A DNA stretch of 64,000 nucleotides, taken from the NCBI RefSeq assembly GCF_001695835.1, contig NZ_MBSO01000011.1:62001-126000 (forward strand), given 5' to 3'. Position 1 is the stretch's first letter. Each line of letters begins with the position of its first letter. This DNA is from Ensifer sp. LC11 (GTDB lineage: Bacteria; Pseudomonadota; Alphaproteobacteria; Rhizobiales; Rhizobiaceae). Positions 45,658 to 54,753 of this stretch are shown one piece after another. Below the pieces are notes generated by a model, which saw only the letters and a list, made by a program, of their open reading frames with translations, was not told the origin of the DNA and searched no databases. A program made the position numbers and the translations under genes.

Positions 45658-46743
45658 TCAGTTGCTCTGGGTCGGTTGATAGGCCGGCCCCTTCGGGTGC
45701 TTGAGGTCGATCGAGGTTTCCTGCTGTGGCAGGTAGGTCGGGCCGACGATGCGGACCTTGCTCTTTGCCGGATCATAGGGACGCTCTTCGGCCGGCACCT
45801 TAACGGCATTTGTCTCAGCTTCCGGCTTCTTGGTCTCGATCACCACGATCGACGACTGATCGCTACCCTTCATCGTGCCGCTTGGCTTTGGGTCGGTTGC
45901 GGCGGTCTGCGGCATCTGGCAGCCGCACATGCCGGGCTTGCTGACGCCGCGGGTGCGGTAGGCAAACGCATTGGGCATTTCGGTATAGGGCCGCCCAGTC
46001 ATGGCCGATACCATCTGGTCGCTTTCTTCCGTGTTGAGATCGTGGAAATAGAGTTCCGTTTCAGCACCCGGGCAGCGCGCCCTGCAAGCCTGTTCGTCAC
46101 GCGGGAAGTCGGCCGGCGTCGCGTCCGAAGAGATCGGGAAGAACGCGCCGTCGCAGGTGCGCACGCACATGGTGCGCAGCGTGCCCCTGTAGTAGCCATC
46201 CTGCGGCATGTAACCGTCTTCACCGGCTCCAAGCATCGGGCCGTAGGCGTCGTCAGGAGGCAGGTCCGCGACGATGTTGCGGTGCGTTTCCGGCTCTTCC
46301 GGTTCGACGCTTGCGAACTCTTCACGGTCGCCGTAGCAGCCGTTGATCTCGAGCGAAGCCAGGATCCGGCGACGCGTGCTTTCGTTACCCCCGGCAACGA
46401 TCTGCTCGCGCTGCGACTTGAGCATGCTGAGATTGTCTTCCATCTCGGCGATGAGGCTGTTGAGTGCGCCACAGCTGTCGGCGTCGCCGCCATCGAAGAC
46501 GATGACGTCGCCGCCGTTGCAACCCGCACGGCGCCGGTCGTTCTTCGCCCGGCGCAGTTCGATGTTTTGGCGCGAGATCGCACTCGCATAGTCACGGGCG
46601 TCGGCGTTGGTCGCGATGAGATCGGGCAGTTGCGCCAGCCGGGTGTTCAGCCGGTCGCATACGGCCGATGCCATGGCCGGATCGGTACCGATCAGAGCCA
46701 GAGGCACGAGGGCCGCAGCGACGTGTTTCAAGCGCGCGAACAC
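45658..46743 (-). CDS. Exported DUF2865 protein
   Basis: 361 residues. The signal peptide is residues 1-26 (LKHVAAALVPLALIGTDPAMA). The helical Cys-containing first half (VCDRLNTRLAQL, then ELRRAKNDRRRAGC) leads to the family core GYYRGTLRTMCVRTCDGAFFPISSDATPADFPRDEQACRARCPGAETELYFHD, residues about 180-235, with four regularly spaced Cys. AFAYRTRGVSKPGMCGC follows. The Cys pairs suggest disulfides in the periplasm. DUF2865 proteins are frequent in Rhizobiales and uncharacterised. The end is rich in Pro and Lys. Confidence 0.9.
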   Translation of the reverse strand: MFARLKHVAAALVPLALIGTDPAMASAVCDRLNTRLAQLPDLIATNADARDYASAISRQNIELRRAKNDRRRAGCNGGDVIVFDGGDADSCGALNSLIAEMEDNLSMLKSQREQIVAGGNESTRRRILASLEINGCYGDREEFASVEPEEPETHRNIVADLPPDDAYGPMLGAGEDGYMPQDGYYRGTLRTMCVRTCDGAFFPISSDATPADFPRDEQACRARCPGAETELYFHDLNTEESDQMVSAMTGRPYTEMPNAFAYRTRGVSKPGMCGCQMPQTAATDPKPSGTMKGSDQSSIVVIETKKPEAETNAVKVPAEERPYDPAKSKVRIVGPTYLPQQETSIDLKHPKGPAYQPTQSN

Positions 46744-46899
46744 GGGCGAAAGTCTCTTCCTGTTGCCAGGTTGGCGCCAACCTTCTGTTGCGGGCGGCTG
46801 CCAGCGGCATGTCCTGTTTCATCTCCATCATAGAGCTTGTCGGTGATCGCGCAACGACAAGCCACGGTTTGCGTTAACGGTGCGAAACGACGCAGGCGC

Positions 46900-47541
46900 T
46901 CAAGCGGCGCGGGCCGTTTCAAGCGACATCGGGCGATCGAGCACGGTGCCTTCGATGGCGGCGACCGCTTTCATCCGCTCAAGCAGGTTCGGGGTCACTT
47001 CCCAGGCGACGGCAACCGCGAAGACCGAGCCGATGCGATGCGGTTCTGCGATGCGTTCGCCGGGGCATCCCATGCGCCGGAACATGCGCTCCAGAAACAC
47101 GTCGGTGACCGTGACGATATGGCTGATGCCGGACGCCAGCCCCAGTTCTCCGACGCCGCACATCAGTTCGGCGGCCGCGACCGTCACCTGGTTAGAGGCG
47201 CGGTCCTGCGAAATCTCGGGCTCGATGCAGAAGCGGCTGGATTCCCAGATGGAAGCGCTTCGGATTTCCGGGTTGTCGCCGAGCAGGATCGGGAATGTAT
47301 CGTCGAGCATGTTGGGGCCGAGCGTCGGCAGCAGCCTCAGCGAGCCGCGCAGCCGGCCGTCGGGAGCGTAGGACAGCACGTAGAGCGGGTTGGCCTTGTC
47401 GTAGTTGTCGATTTCCCATTCACCGTCCGTTTGCACGTCCCACTTCAGGAAATCATGAAAGACGCGCTTGCGCAGCCGGAACATGTCATCGACGGCCTGA
47501 GGGTGCTGTGCGCGGGTCTTTCCGTTCAGGATCCTGATCAT
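46900..47541 (-). CDS. sinI: Acyl-homoserine-lactone synthase (SinI-like)
   Basis: 213 residues from ATG 47541, with GGAGAAG before it; an ATG at 47553 would add four residues. LuxI family residues are present: MFRLRKRVFHDFLKWDV (Arg, Phe and Trp of the catalytic face), EIDNYDKANPLYVL (Asp) and SASIWESSRFCIE (Glu and Arg). The enzyme makes N-acyl homoserine lactones from acyl-ACP and S-adenosylmethionine. It lies downstream of a LuxR-type gene on the same strand, with a lux-box palindrome between them, as in the sinRI system of S. meliloti, which makes long-chain signals. The chain length here is unknown. Confidence 0.93.
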   Translation of the reverse strand: MIRILNGKTRAQHPQAVDDMFRLRKRVFHDFLKWDVQTDGEWEIDNYDKANPLYVLSYAPDGRLRGSLRLLPTLGPNMLDDTFPILLGDNPEIRSASIWESSRFCIEPEISQDRASNQVTVAAAELMCGVGELGLASGISHIVTVTDVFLERMFRRMGCPGERIAEPHRIGSVFAVAVAWEVTPNLLERMKAVAAIEGTVLDRPMSLETARAA

Positions 47542-47600
47542 CGTCTTCTCCATCCTTGTTTGGGGATGGGCGGATGCTGTCAGGCTCTCGGTGGTCGCGT

Positions 47601-47620
47601 AACTGTCGGTAGTGACAGTT
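47601..47620 (-). promoter_or_regulatory. lux-box palindrome upstream of sinI
   Basis: AACTGTCGGTAGTGACAGTT is a 20-bp inverted repeat with 7-bp perfect arms and fits the CTG-N10-CAG lux-box rule. It ends 60 bases upstream of the sinI start and lies 67 bases after the sinR stop. It is the expected binding site for SinR. Confidence 0.82.
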
Positions 47621-47686
47621 CAAATGCGATGTATTTGCCACTAGATTTCGAGGGGTTTTGGATGGAGGGTTCGTCTTGTCAGTCGA

Positions 47687-48427
47687 TCAGACGGTAGGGA
47701 TCAGTGCGTGCCGCACGGCCTGCGCCACGGCCTGGGTGTTGGAGACGACATTCAGCTTGCGCCTCGCATTGGTCATGAAGAAACGCACCGTGCGCTCGGA
47801 AATGCCGAGGATCGTGGCGATCTCCCAATAACTCTTGCCGGCAGCCGCCCAGGTCAGAACTTCCGTCTCCCGCCCTGTCAGCCGCATGTCGCGTGCCGCC
47901 GAGAGGCCACCGGCCATCGCGCCGTGTTCGAGCATGGCGGCATGGAAGAGGTTGGCGGCCAGCTGGAAGTCGCGCAGGTGATGGCGGCGATAGCTCGACC
48001 ACTCGTTGGCCGGCATGTTGACGTTGATTGCCAAAAGCGCCATGCGACCGGCGGGCGACGGCAGTGGCAGGGCAACGCCCTCGGTGGAAATGCCGATCTC
48101 CTGTGCGGCCTCGAACAAGGGCTCGCATTCCGGGAAGCGATGTCGCGCCATCGTCCACTCCACCGGGCGCACGCCGCCAAGGGCGAGTTTCAGGATGGGA
48201 TCGATCCGGTGAAGGCTGCGGACCCGGTAGATTTCGGCGGCATAGGCGCCGAAGGTGTGATGCAGCCGGCAGACCTTGAGCTCGTCCGCGTAGGGCTCTG
48301 CCTCCAGGTAGAGCAGATGGGCAATACGGAAGGTCCGGCGCATCAAGGTAAAGAAATGAGCGGGCTCGACACAGCCCCCGCATTCCAGGATTTCCAGCAT
48401 GTCGAGGACAGCCTGCTGCTCAGTCAT
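47687..48427 (-). CDS. sinR: LuxR-family quorum-sensing regulator (SinR-like)
   Basis: 246 residues. The N-terminal autoinducer domain (about 10-160) shows HHTFGAYAAEIYRVRSLHRIDPILKLAL with the conserved Asp-Pro pair and VRPVEWT with the conserved Trp. The C-terminal helix-turn-helix is LTGRETEVLTWAAAGKSYWEIATILGISERTVRFFMTNARRKL (residues about 180-222), with Glu, Leu and Gly at the family positions. It should bind an acyl-homoserine lactone and activate sinI through the palindrome downstream of its own gene. Confidence 0.92.
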   Translation of the reverse strand: MTEQQAVLDMLEILECGGCVEPAHFFTLMRRTFRIAHLLYLEAEPYADELKVCRLHHTFGAYAAEIYRVRSLHRIDPILKLALGGVRPVEWTMARHRFPECEPLFEAAQEIGISTEGVALPLPSPAGRMALLAINVNMPANEWSSYRRHHLRDFQLAANLFHAAMLEHGAMAGGLSAARDMRLTGRETEVLTWAAAGKSYWEIATILGISERTVRFFMTNARRKLNVVSNTQAVAQAVRHALIPTV

Positions 48428-48501
48428 GCCACAACACCGAATCTCGTCCGAGGCTTCAGCATGGTTAGAGGTTCACCTTTTGTCCAGCGCAAACTTTCCC
48501 G

Positions 48502-48520
48502 ATTGGTGTGTAATACCAAT
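48502..48520. promoter_or_regulatory. Inverted repeat upstream of sinR
   Basis: ATTGGTGTGTAATACCAAT has 6-bp perfect arms around seven bases, 75 bases before the sinR start. It may be an operator; no regulator is identifiable. Confidence 0.35.
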
Positions 48521-48676
48521 TCTGCAAATCCTGATTGCATCCACGGGTGAGGTCCGCGCGGGACGGCACCGCGGCAGCGGAACTGAAAATGATCCTCAAA
48601 CCACGGACCGTCGCGCCTGAGGCAGGCGCGACGCTCGGATATGGCTTCGGGGGCGCCGGTGCGGCGCCCGATTGCA

Positions 48677-48700
48677 GCGAAGATCGGTGGCGATCTTCGC
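48677..48700 (-). terminator. Hairpin downstream of dme
   Basis: GCGAAGATCG (48677-48686) and CGATCTTCGC (48691-48700) form a perfect 10-bp stem with a four-base loop, nine bases past the dme stop. A T run is missing. Confidence 0.65.
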
Positions 48701-48709
48701 GCTTTCATC

Positions 48710-51022
48710 TCAGCCCGGATGGCTGGCTTCGACGACTGCGAGTGCCGCCATGTTGACGACGCCGCGCGAGGTGACGGACGGCGACAGGATATGAGCCGGC
48801 AGCGCCGAACCGAGGAGAATCGGGCCGACGTGCAGGCTGTCGGTCATGGTCTTGACGACGCCGAGCGTGATGTTGGCGGCATCGAGATTGGGGAAGACCA
48901 AGAGGTTGGCTTCGCCCGAGAGACTGCTGTCCGGCATGACGCGTTGGCGCAACACTTCCGAAATCGCCGCATCGCCGTGCATTTCGCCGTCGACTTCGAG
49001 GTCGGGAGCAAGTTCCCGCACGAGCTGAAGTGCCTTGCGCATCTTGGTGGCGCTCTCCGATTCGCGCGAGCCGAAGTTCGAATGCGAAACCAGGGCAGCG
49101 CGCGGCGTGATGCCGAAGCGGCGGATTTCCTGCGCCGCCATGACCGTCGTCTGGGCGATTTCTTCCGCGCTCGGGCAGTAGCTGACATAGGTGTCGGTGA
49201 AGAAGGTGGCGCCGCGCTGCGAGATCAGCAGGCTGAGAGCCGAGAAGTCGAGTACGCCTTCACGCTTGCCGATGATCTGCGAAACGTCGCGCATGTGCCT
49301 GGAGTAGCGGCCTTCGACGCCGCAGATCAGCGCATCGGCTTCGCCGCGCTTGACGGCAAGCGCGCCGATAACCGTGGTATTGGTGCGCACGATGGTGCGG
49401 GCAGCTTCAGGAATGACTCCGAGGCGGCCGACGAGGGCGAAATAATCCTCGACATAATCGCGATAGCGCGGATCGCCTTCCGGGTTGACCACTTCGAAAT
49501 CGACATCGGGACGGATGCGCAGGCCGTAACGGCGCAGGCGCGTCTCGATGATCTGCGGACGGCCGATCAGGATCGGCCGGGCCGTGCCTTCCTCCAGCAG
49601 CACCTGGGCCGCGCGCAGCACGCGCTCGTCTTCGCCTTCGGCAAAGATCACGCGGTTCTTCTGGGCGTTCTTGGCTGCGGCAAACACCGGCTTCATGATG
49701 AAGCCGGAGCGGAAGACGAAGCGGTTCAGCTTGTCGAGATAGGCGTCATAGTCCTGGATCGGGCGGGTGGCGACACCGCTTTCCTCCGCGGCCTTCGCTA
49801 CGGCCGGCGCGATGCGCAGGATCAGGCGCTGATCGAAGGGCGAGGGGATCAGGTAATCGGGGCCGAAGACCGGGGTCTCGCCGGAATAGGCGCGGGCGGC
49901 GACGTCGGACGGCTCTTCGCGGGCAAGGCCGGCGATGGCGCGCACGGCGGCCATCTTCATTTCTTCGTTGATCGTGCTTGCGCCGCAGTCGAGCGCGCCG
50001 CGGAAGATGTGCGGGAAGCAGAGAACGTTGTTGACCTGGTTCGGGAAGTCCGAGCGGCCAGTGCAGATCATCGCATCCGGGCGAGCGGCGCGGGCTTCTT
50101 CCGGCATGATTTCCGGCGTCGGATTGGCGAGCGCCATGATCAGCGGCTTCTCGGCCATCTGCGCCAAAAGTTCGGGCTTCAGGACGCCCGCTGCCGACAG
50201 GCCGAGGAAGACGTCGGCGCCGCCGATGCTGTCGGCGAGAACGCGGTTGTCGCTCTCCTGGGCGTAGACGGATTTCCACTCGTCCATCAACACTTCGCGG
50301 CCCTTGTAGACGAGGCCCTCGAGGTCGTGCACCCAGATGTTCTCGCGCTTGGCGCCGAGCGTGACGAGCAGGTTGAGGCAGGCAAGTGCGGCGGCACCGG
50401 CGCCCGACGTGACGATCTTCGCCTTGGCGATGTCCTTGCCGGCGAGTTCCAGCCCATTGAGGATGGCGGCGGCGACGATGATGGCGGTTCCGTGCTGGTC
50501 GTCATGGAAGACCGGGATCTGCATCTTTTCACGCAGGCGGCGCTCGACCTCGAAACATTCGGGCGCCTTGATGTCTTCGAGGTTGATGCCGCCGAAGGTC
50601 GGCTCCAGCGCGGAGATCACGTCGACCATGCGCTCGATGCTCGATGCGTCGATCTCGATGTCGAAGACGTCGATGCCGGCGAACTTCTTGAACAGAACCG
50701 CCTTGCCCTCCATCACGGGCTTGGAGGCCAGCGGCCCGATATTGCCGAGGCCGAGAACGGCCGTGCCGTTGGAAATGACGGCAACAAGGTTGGCGCGCGC
50801 CGTATAGTCGGCAGCGGTTTCCGGATTGTCGCGGATGGCGATGCAAGGGGCAGCGACACCAGGCGAATAGGCAAGCGCCAGGTCGCGCTGGTTGCCAAGC
50901 GGCTTGGTGGGCTGGATTTCGAGCTTTCCCGGGCGCGGGTAACGGTGGAAGAAAAGGGCCTGCTGGTCGATGTCGCCGCTGGCCGGACCGGTATGGGATT
51001 TCGTCTTGTCGCCCGTGTTCAT
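48710..51022 (-). CDS. dme: NAD-dependent malic enzyme with C-terminal phosphotransacetylase-like domain
   Basis: 770 residues from ATG 51022 ([20 protein letters not shown]), the length known for S. meliloti Dme. Residues 1-430 are the malic enzyme: [62 protein letters not shown] (metal Asp) and the NAD motif [12 protein letters not shown]. Residues about 440-770 are a phosphotransacetylase-like domain ([17 protein letters not shown], and [16 protein letters not shown]), which in such chimeric enzymes regulates by acetyl-CoA rather than catalyses. The enzyme turns malate into pyruvate and CO2 and is needed for nitrogen fixation on dicarboxylates in S. meliloti. A longer start at 51061 is possible. 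Confidence 0.96.
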   Translation of the reverse strand: MNTGDKTKSHTGPASGDIDQQALFFHRYPRPGKLEIQPTKPLGNQRDLALAYSPGVAAPCIAIRDNPETAADYTARANLVAVISNGTAVLGLGNIGPLASKPVMEGKAVLFKKFAGIDVFDIEIDASSIERMVDVISALEPTFGGINLEDIKAPECFEVERRLREKMQIPVFHDDQHGTAIIVAAAILNGLELAGKDIAKAKIVTSGAGAAALACLNLLVTLGAKRENIWVHDLEGLVYKGREVLMDEWKSVYAQESDNRVLADSIGGADVFLGLSAAGVLKPELLAQMAEKPLIMALANPTPEIMPEEARAARPDAMICTGRSDFPNQVNNVLCFPHIFRGALDCGASTINEEMKMAAVRAIAGLAREEPSDVAARAYSGETPVFGPDYLIPSPFDQRLILRIAPAVAKAAEESGVATRPIQDYDAYLDKLNRFVFRSGFIMKPVFAAAKNAQKNRVIFAEGEDERVLRAAQVLLEEGTARPILIGRPQIIETRLRRYGLRIRPDVDFEVVNPEGDPRYRDYVEDYFALVGRLGVIPEAARTIVRTNTTVIGALAVKRGEADALICGVEGRYSRHMRDVSQIIGKREGVLDFSALSLLISQRGATFFTDTYVSYCPSAEEIAQTTVMAAQEIRRFGITPRAALVSHSNFGSRESESATKMRKALQLVRELAPDLEVDGEMHGDAAISEVLRQRVMPDSSLSGEANLLVFPNLDAANITLGVVKTMTDSLHVGPILLGSALPAHILSPSVTSRGVVNMAALAVVEASHPG

Positions 51023-51193
51023 GCTCTCACATTCCTCATTCGTGGTCGTGCCTTTTGGCATGAATTCGGAGCGAGGTACAGTTTTGCAGCACTGATTTCA
51101 GTGAAGGCCTCGGCCGGCCATGCTTATGTCATCTTCCTGAAACACGAGTCTGGTTTTCACGAGGGCAGGAAGCGCAACGAAGACGAGGCTGGC

Positions 51194-52033
51194 ATGACGG
51201 CGGCGCAGCAAGACAACTCCGTACGGAAGCTCAGGACGTTGTTCATCTCCGACGTCCATCTCGGCTCTAAGGCCGCCAAGACGGACTACCTCCTGGATTT
51301 CCTGCGACACCATGAAGCGGAGACAATCGTCCTTGTCGGCGACATCGTCGACGGCTGGCGGTTGAAGCGCAGCTGGTACTGGCCGCAGAATTGCAACGAC
51401 GTCGTTCAGAAGCTGTTGCGCAAGGCGCGCAAGGGCACCCGTATCGTCTATATTCCGGGCAATCACGACGAGTTCCTGCGCGATTTTCCGGGTGTTCATT
51501 TCGGCGGCATCGAGGTGGCGCAGCGTTACATGCACAAGGCAGCCGATGGCCGCACCTATCTCGTGCTGCACGGCGACGAATTCGACGTGGTCGTACGCAA
51601 TGCCCGCGTGCTCGCCTATCTCGGCGACTGGGCCTATGACACGGCGATCGCCATCAACATCGGCCTGGCTGCGATCCGCCGTCGCCTCGGCATGCCCTAT
51701 TGGTCGTTTTCCTCCTGGGCAAAGCTGCAGGTCAAGCATGCGGTCAACTTCATCGGCGAGTTCCAGAAGGTCGTCGCCGAGGAGGCGCGCCGACACGATG
51801 CTCAGGGTGTGATCTGCGGACACATCCATCACGCGGTCATCGAGGACATTGGCGATATCCGCTACATCAACACCGGTGATTGGGTGGAAAGCTGCACGGC
51901 GATCGCCGAGCATGATGACGGTACGATGGAACTGATCACCTGGCACCAGATGCGCGGCGGGGCCGGCGAGGCCGAAGCTGCTGGTGAAGCCGACAAGCTG
52001 CTTGCTCAACTTCTGACCCGGCGCGCTGCCTAG
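51194..52033 (+). CDS. UDP-2,3-diacylglucosamine diphosphatase-like metallophosphoesterase
   Basis: 279 residues from ATG 51194. Metallophosphoesterase motifs run in order: LFISDVHLGS (Asp-x-His), VLVGDIVDGW (GD), YIPGNHDEFLRDF (GNHD), VLHGDEFD and VICGHIHHAVIEDIGDIRYINTGDWVES (GH-x-H). This is the LpxH subgroup, which splits UDP-2,3-diacylglucosamine in lipid A synthesis. Long-insert relatives (SFSSWAKLQVKHAVNFIGEF) are common in alphaproteobacteria, which often use LpxI for that step, so the role of this one is uncertain. It is divergent from dme. Confidence 0.88.
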   Translation: MTAAQQDNSVRKLRTLFISDVHLGSKAAKTDYLLDFLRHHEAETIVLVGDIVDGWRLKRSWYWPQNCNDVVQKLLRKARKGTRIVYIPGNHDEFLRDFPGVHFGGIEVAQRYMHKAADGRTYLVLHGDEFDVVVRNARVLAYLGDWAYDTAIAINIGLAAIRRRLGMPYWSFSSWAKLQVKHAVNFIGEFQKVVAEEARRHDAQGVICGHIHHAVIEDIGDIRYINTGDWVESCTAIAEHDDGTMELITWHQMRGGAGEAEAAGEADKLLAQLLTRRAA

Positions 52034-52359
52034 CCTGCTTTCTTTGCGGCCGGCAGATGATTTGGAATGGGATCGATCAGCGTTCCCGCCCATATCGCCG
52101 GAAATGCGTCAATGCCATTGTGGAGGCGGTTGGGGCACGACAACAGCTGCCTGGATACCGCTCAGGCAGACGAGGCGTCACCGCTGTTGGTTATCGACGA
52201 TGAGCGCAGGGACGGCGACGCGGATGATTTTCCGCATGACGGCGATCTACCGCGGTTTGCGAGGTTGCAGCCTCAACGAAAGGTCTGTCGCGAAAACTAG
52301 GTTATGGCGGGGCTTGCCCGGCCTGTGCTAAAGATCGGCCACAGCCATCAGGTCAGCCG
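52034..52359. other. Intergenic region without a supported gene
   Basis: 326 bases between the phosphoesterase and MFS genes. A 77-codon frame at 52067-52300 is open but has no ribosome site or recognisable family. No strong hairpin stands out. Confidence 0.5.
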
Positions 52360-53580
52360 ATGATTCCCTCCTCAGCGCCCGCATCCGTGGGCCCTCCGCC
52401 GCGCCATTTCGCGCTTCGCATCGCTTTGCTCTTTTGCGCGCCGTTGATCGTCAACGGCTTCGCGATGCCGTATTTTCCGGTGTGGCTCAGCACGCTGTCG
52501 ATGACAGACTTTGAAATCGGCGTGGTGCTGGCGCTCCCGATGTTCGTGCGCGTCATCACCGCGCCGATCGCGGGCGTCATCGCCGACAGGCTTGGCGATC
52601 GGGTGGTCGTGCTGATCTGGTCCGGTTTCCTGTCGCTCACAACCGCCTTGGTGCTGTTTTATTTCCGCGATTTCTGGCCGGTGCTGGTCATCTATACGCT
52701 GCAGTCGGCGGTCTACTCGCCCTATGTGCCGATCGTCGAGGCGATCGCGCTCTCCGGGGTCCGGCGCTGGGGCTTCGATTACGCCCATATGCGGCTCTGG
52801 GGCTCGGTCGCCTTCATCGGCGCGACGATGCTCGGCGGCTGGATGATCGGCATTATCGGCAGCGACATGGTGCTGCCGGCGATGGCGATCGGGTTCGGGC
52901 TGACGATCGCCATGGCCTTTGCGGCGCCGCGCGTCGGCAAACCACGCCGGCCTTCACCGATCACGGCGCTCACCGAGCCGCCGCCGCAGTCGCTGCGGCA
53001 GCTCGACCTGCAACTGTTGTTGATTGGCGTGACATTGGTCAATGCCAGCCACGCCATGCTGTTCGCTTTTTCGGCCATCTATTGGCAGCACATCGGCTAT
53101 AGTGGCACCGAGATTGGCTTGCTCTGGAGCGCCGGTGTGGCGGCCGAAGTGACGATGTTCGTCTTTGCCAAGGCGATCAGCCGCCGCTTCAGCGTCTGGG
53201 TGATGATCCTCTCTGGCTGCTCGCTCGCGGTTGTGCGCTGGATCATCTTCCCGATGGACCTCGGCTTTGCCGGCTACTTCATCCTTCAGTGCTTTCACGC
53301 CTTTACCTATGCCATCATGCACACCGGCATGCAGCACAAGCTCGTCGAGCGCGTGGTGGAGGCGCAAGAAGCATCGGCCCAGGGGCTTTACTTCTTCTAC
53401 ACCGGCATTTTCACGGCGATCCTGACGTTCCTGTCCGGCTATTTCTACGCCTGGTACGGCGTGAAGGGCTTCTATTCGATGTCGGTCGTCGCCTTTGCCG
53501 GATGCTGTTTCGCCGTTGCGGCCTGGTATCTTCAGCCCCAGAGGCGCGGCTCGGGCGGAAAGACCAGCGAAGCCTCGTAG
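52360..53580 (+). CDS. MFS transporter (MFS_1-like, HcaT group)
   Basis: 406 residues with twelve predicted membrane helices. The first loop carries FAMPYFPVWLSTLSMTDFEIGVVLALP and the MFS signature-like GVIADRLGDRVVVLIWSG. The group resembles 3-phenylpropionate transporter HcaT and the nucleoside-type MFS_1_like family. The substrate is unknown. The last 49 bases overlap the 3' end of the convergent epimerase gene. The start at ATG 52360 is the first in frame, and its ribosome site is weak. Confidence 0.9.
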   Translation: MIPSSAPASVGPPPRHFALRIALLFCAPLIVNGFAMPYFPVWLSTLSMTDFEIGVVLALPMFVRVITAPIAGVIADRLGDRVVVLIWSGFLSLTTALVLFYFRDFWPVLVIYTLQSAVYSPYVPIVEAIALSGVRRWGFDYAHMRLWGSVAFIGATMLGGWMIGIIGSDMVLPAMAIGFGLTIAMAFAAPRVGKPRRPSPITALTEPPPQSLRQLDLQLLLIGVTLVNASHAMLFAFSAIYWQHIGYSGTEIGLLWSAGVAAEVTMFVFAKAISRRFSVWVMILSGCSLAVVRWIIFPMDLGFAGYFILQCFHAFTYAIMHTGMQHKLVERVVEAQEASAQGLYFFYTGIFTAILTFLSGYFYAWYGVKGFYSMSVVAFAGCCFAVAAWYLQPQRRGSGGKTSEAS

Positions 53581-54515
53581 CGCAGGCCTGGCGTTCGGTC
53601 CTCAGCCAGGAGCAGCGCCCCGTCAAGGTCGACGAAATCCGCACCCTGGGCAACAAGGATGGCCGGTGCCATCGCCAGCGAACTGCCGACCATGCAGCCG
53701 ACCATGACCTTGAGGCCGAGGGCTACCGCCTGGTCACGCATTAGCAACGCCTCGGTCAGGCCGCCGGTCTTGTCGAGCTTGATGTTGACCGCATCATAGC
53801 GGCCGACGAGAGCGGCCAGATCTCCAGTGGCGTGCACACTTTCATCGGCGCAGATGGGGACGGGGCGTGAAATCGTAGCCAGCGCCTCGTCGCGCCCGGC
53901 AGGGAGCGGCTGCTCGATCAGGTCGATCCGTTCTTCGGCTGAGATCGCGAAGTGGTAGGCAAGATTGTCGGGGGTCCAGCCTTCGTTGGCATCGAGAATG
54001 ATGCGGCTTTCGGGTGCGCCGGCCCTGACTGCACGGATCCGCGCGGCGTCATCCGGCGTTCCGACCTTGACCTTGAGGAGCGCACGGTGGGCGTATCTGG
54101 CTGCCTGTTCGCGCATTGCGTCGGGCTCAGCAAGCGAGAGTGTGTAGGCCGTGGTCAAAGCCTCCGGCGAGCGAACTCCCGCAAGCACATGAATTGGCGT
54201 GTTTTTCTGCTTTGCCTCAAGGTCCCACAACGCGCAATCGACGGCATTTCGGGCCGCTCCCGGCTTCATCTCCTGCTGAAGACCGGCGCGGGTCAGACCA
54301 GCCTCGATGCGCGGGCGAATGGCGGCGATTTCAGCCAGCACCGATTCGATCGTCTCGCCATAGCGGCCATAGGGAACGCACTCGCCGGAGCCGGTGTGGG
54401 TGCCGCCGCCGATTCGGCAGGTGACGACGCTTGCCGTCGTCTTGGAGCCGCGCGAGATCGTAAACGTGCGTGCAATCGGGAAATGTTCGACCGCGGCATC
54501 GAGGGAAAGTGACAT
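53532..54515 (-). CDS. dgcA: Enolase-superfamily dipeptide epimerase / N-acetyl-D-glutamate racemase type
   Basis: 327 residues. The muconate-lactonising fold is shown by the N-terminal cap and the barrel ligands: HRALLKVKVGTPDDAAR (Lys-x-Lys), RIILDANEGW (Asp), LIEQPLP (Glu), ICADESVH (Asp) and INIKLDKTGG-like VNIKLDKTGG (catalytic Lys). This matches L-Ala-D/L-Glu epimerases and the DgcA branch described from marine and soil alphaproteobacteria. DgcA is usually paired with DgcN, which is not next to it here, so plain dipeptide epimerase (murein peptide recycling) is equally possible. The symbol is tentative. Confidence 0.82.
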   Translation of the reverse strand: MSLSLDAAVEHFPIARTFTISRGSKTTASVVTCRIGGGTHTGSGECVPYGRYGETIESVLAEIAAIRPRIEAGLTRAGLQQEMKPGAARNAVDCALWDLEAKQKNTPIHVLAGVRSPEALTTAYTLSLAEPDAMREQAARYAHRALLKVKVGTPDDAARIRAVRAGAPESRIILDANEGWTPDNLAYHFAISAEERIDLIEQPLPAGRDEALATISRPVPICADESVHATGDLAALVGRYDAVNIKLDKTGGLTEALLMRDQAVALGLKVMVGCMVGSSLAMAPAILVAQGADFVDLDGALLLAEDRTPGLRYEASLVFPPEPRLWG

Positions 54516-54626
54516 GAAAGCGTCTCCGGCAGGTAAACTGGGGGCCTGGCGTCATCGCGACGCAACGTTCGGATGACAGCAAAGGTGCGAGCCGTTATGA
54601 CGGTGTAAGGATTTACGAATCTTTAC

Positions 54627-54727
54627 GGCGTCGTGCGTCCGACAGGCCGCGCGACGCGCGCGGTAACACTTTAGGTCTGCTGCATAATCCTGTCCTCAAA
54701 TCAATCGAGATTGGAGGTATTATGCAA
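54627..54727 (-). repeat. RIME-like element, copy 4 (degenerate, reverse orientation)
   Basis: A GC-rich palindrome (GTGCGTCCGACAGGCCGCGC, then GACGCGCGCGG) is followed by ACACTTTAGGTCTGCTGCAT and a second palindrome, TGCATAATCC...CCTCAAATC facing GATTGGAGGTATTATGCA. The order matches copy 2. It ends only 26 bases before the start of the permease gene. Confidence 0.65.
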
Positions 54728-54753
54728 CGGCAAATCGGGAATACAGAAGCCAC

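Noticed and set aside
48428-48550. Search for a PHO box before the LuxR-type gene
   Set aside because: From memory sinR of S. meliloti responds to phosphate, but no CTGTCAT-type direct repeats were readable here.
48641-51190. Long open frame on the plus strand, opposite dme and running in frame into the phosphoesterase gene
   Set aside because: It mirrors the high-GC codon pattern of dme on the other strand. The dme reading is a full-length match to a known enzyme, and the antisense product has no family-like composition.
52067-52300. 77-codon open frame after the phosphoesterase gene
   Set aside because: No Shine-Dalgarno, no family and no conserved motif. Part of its codon use is acceptable, so it remains possible but unsupported.
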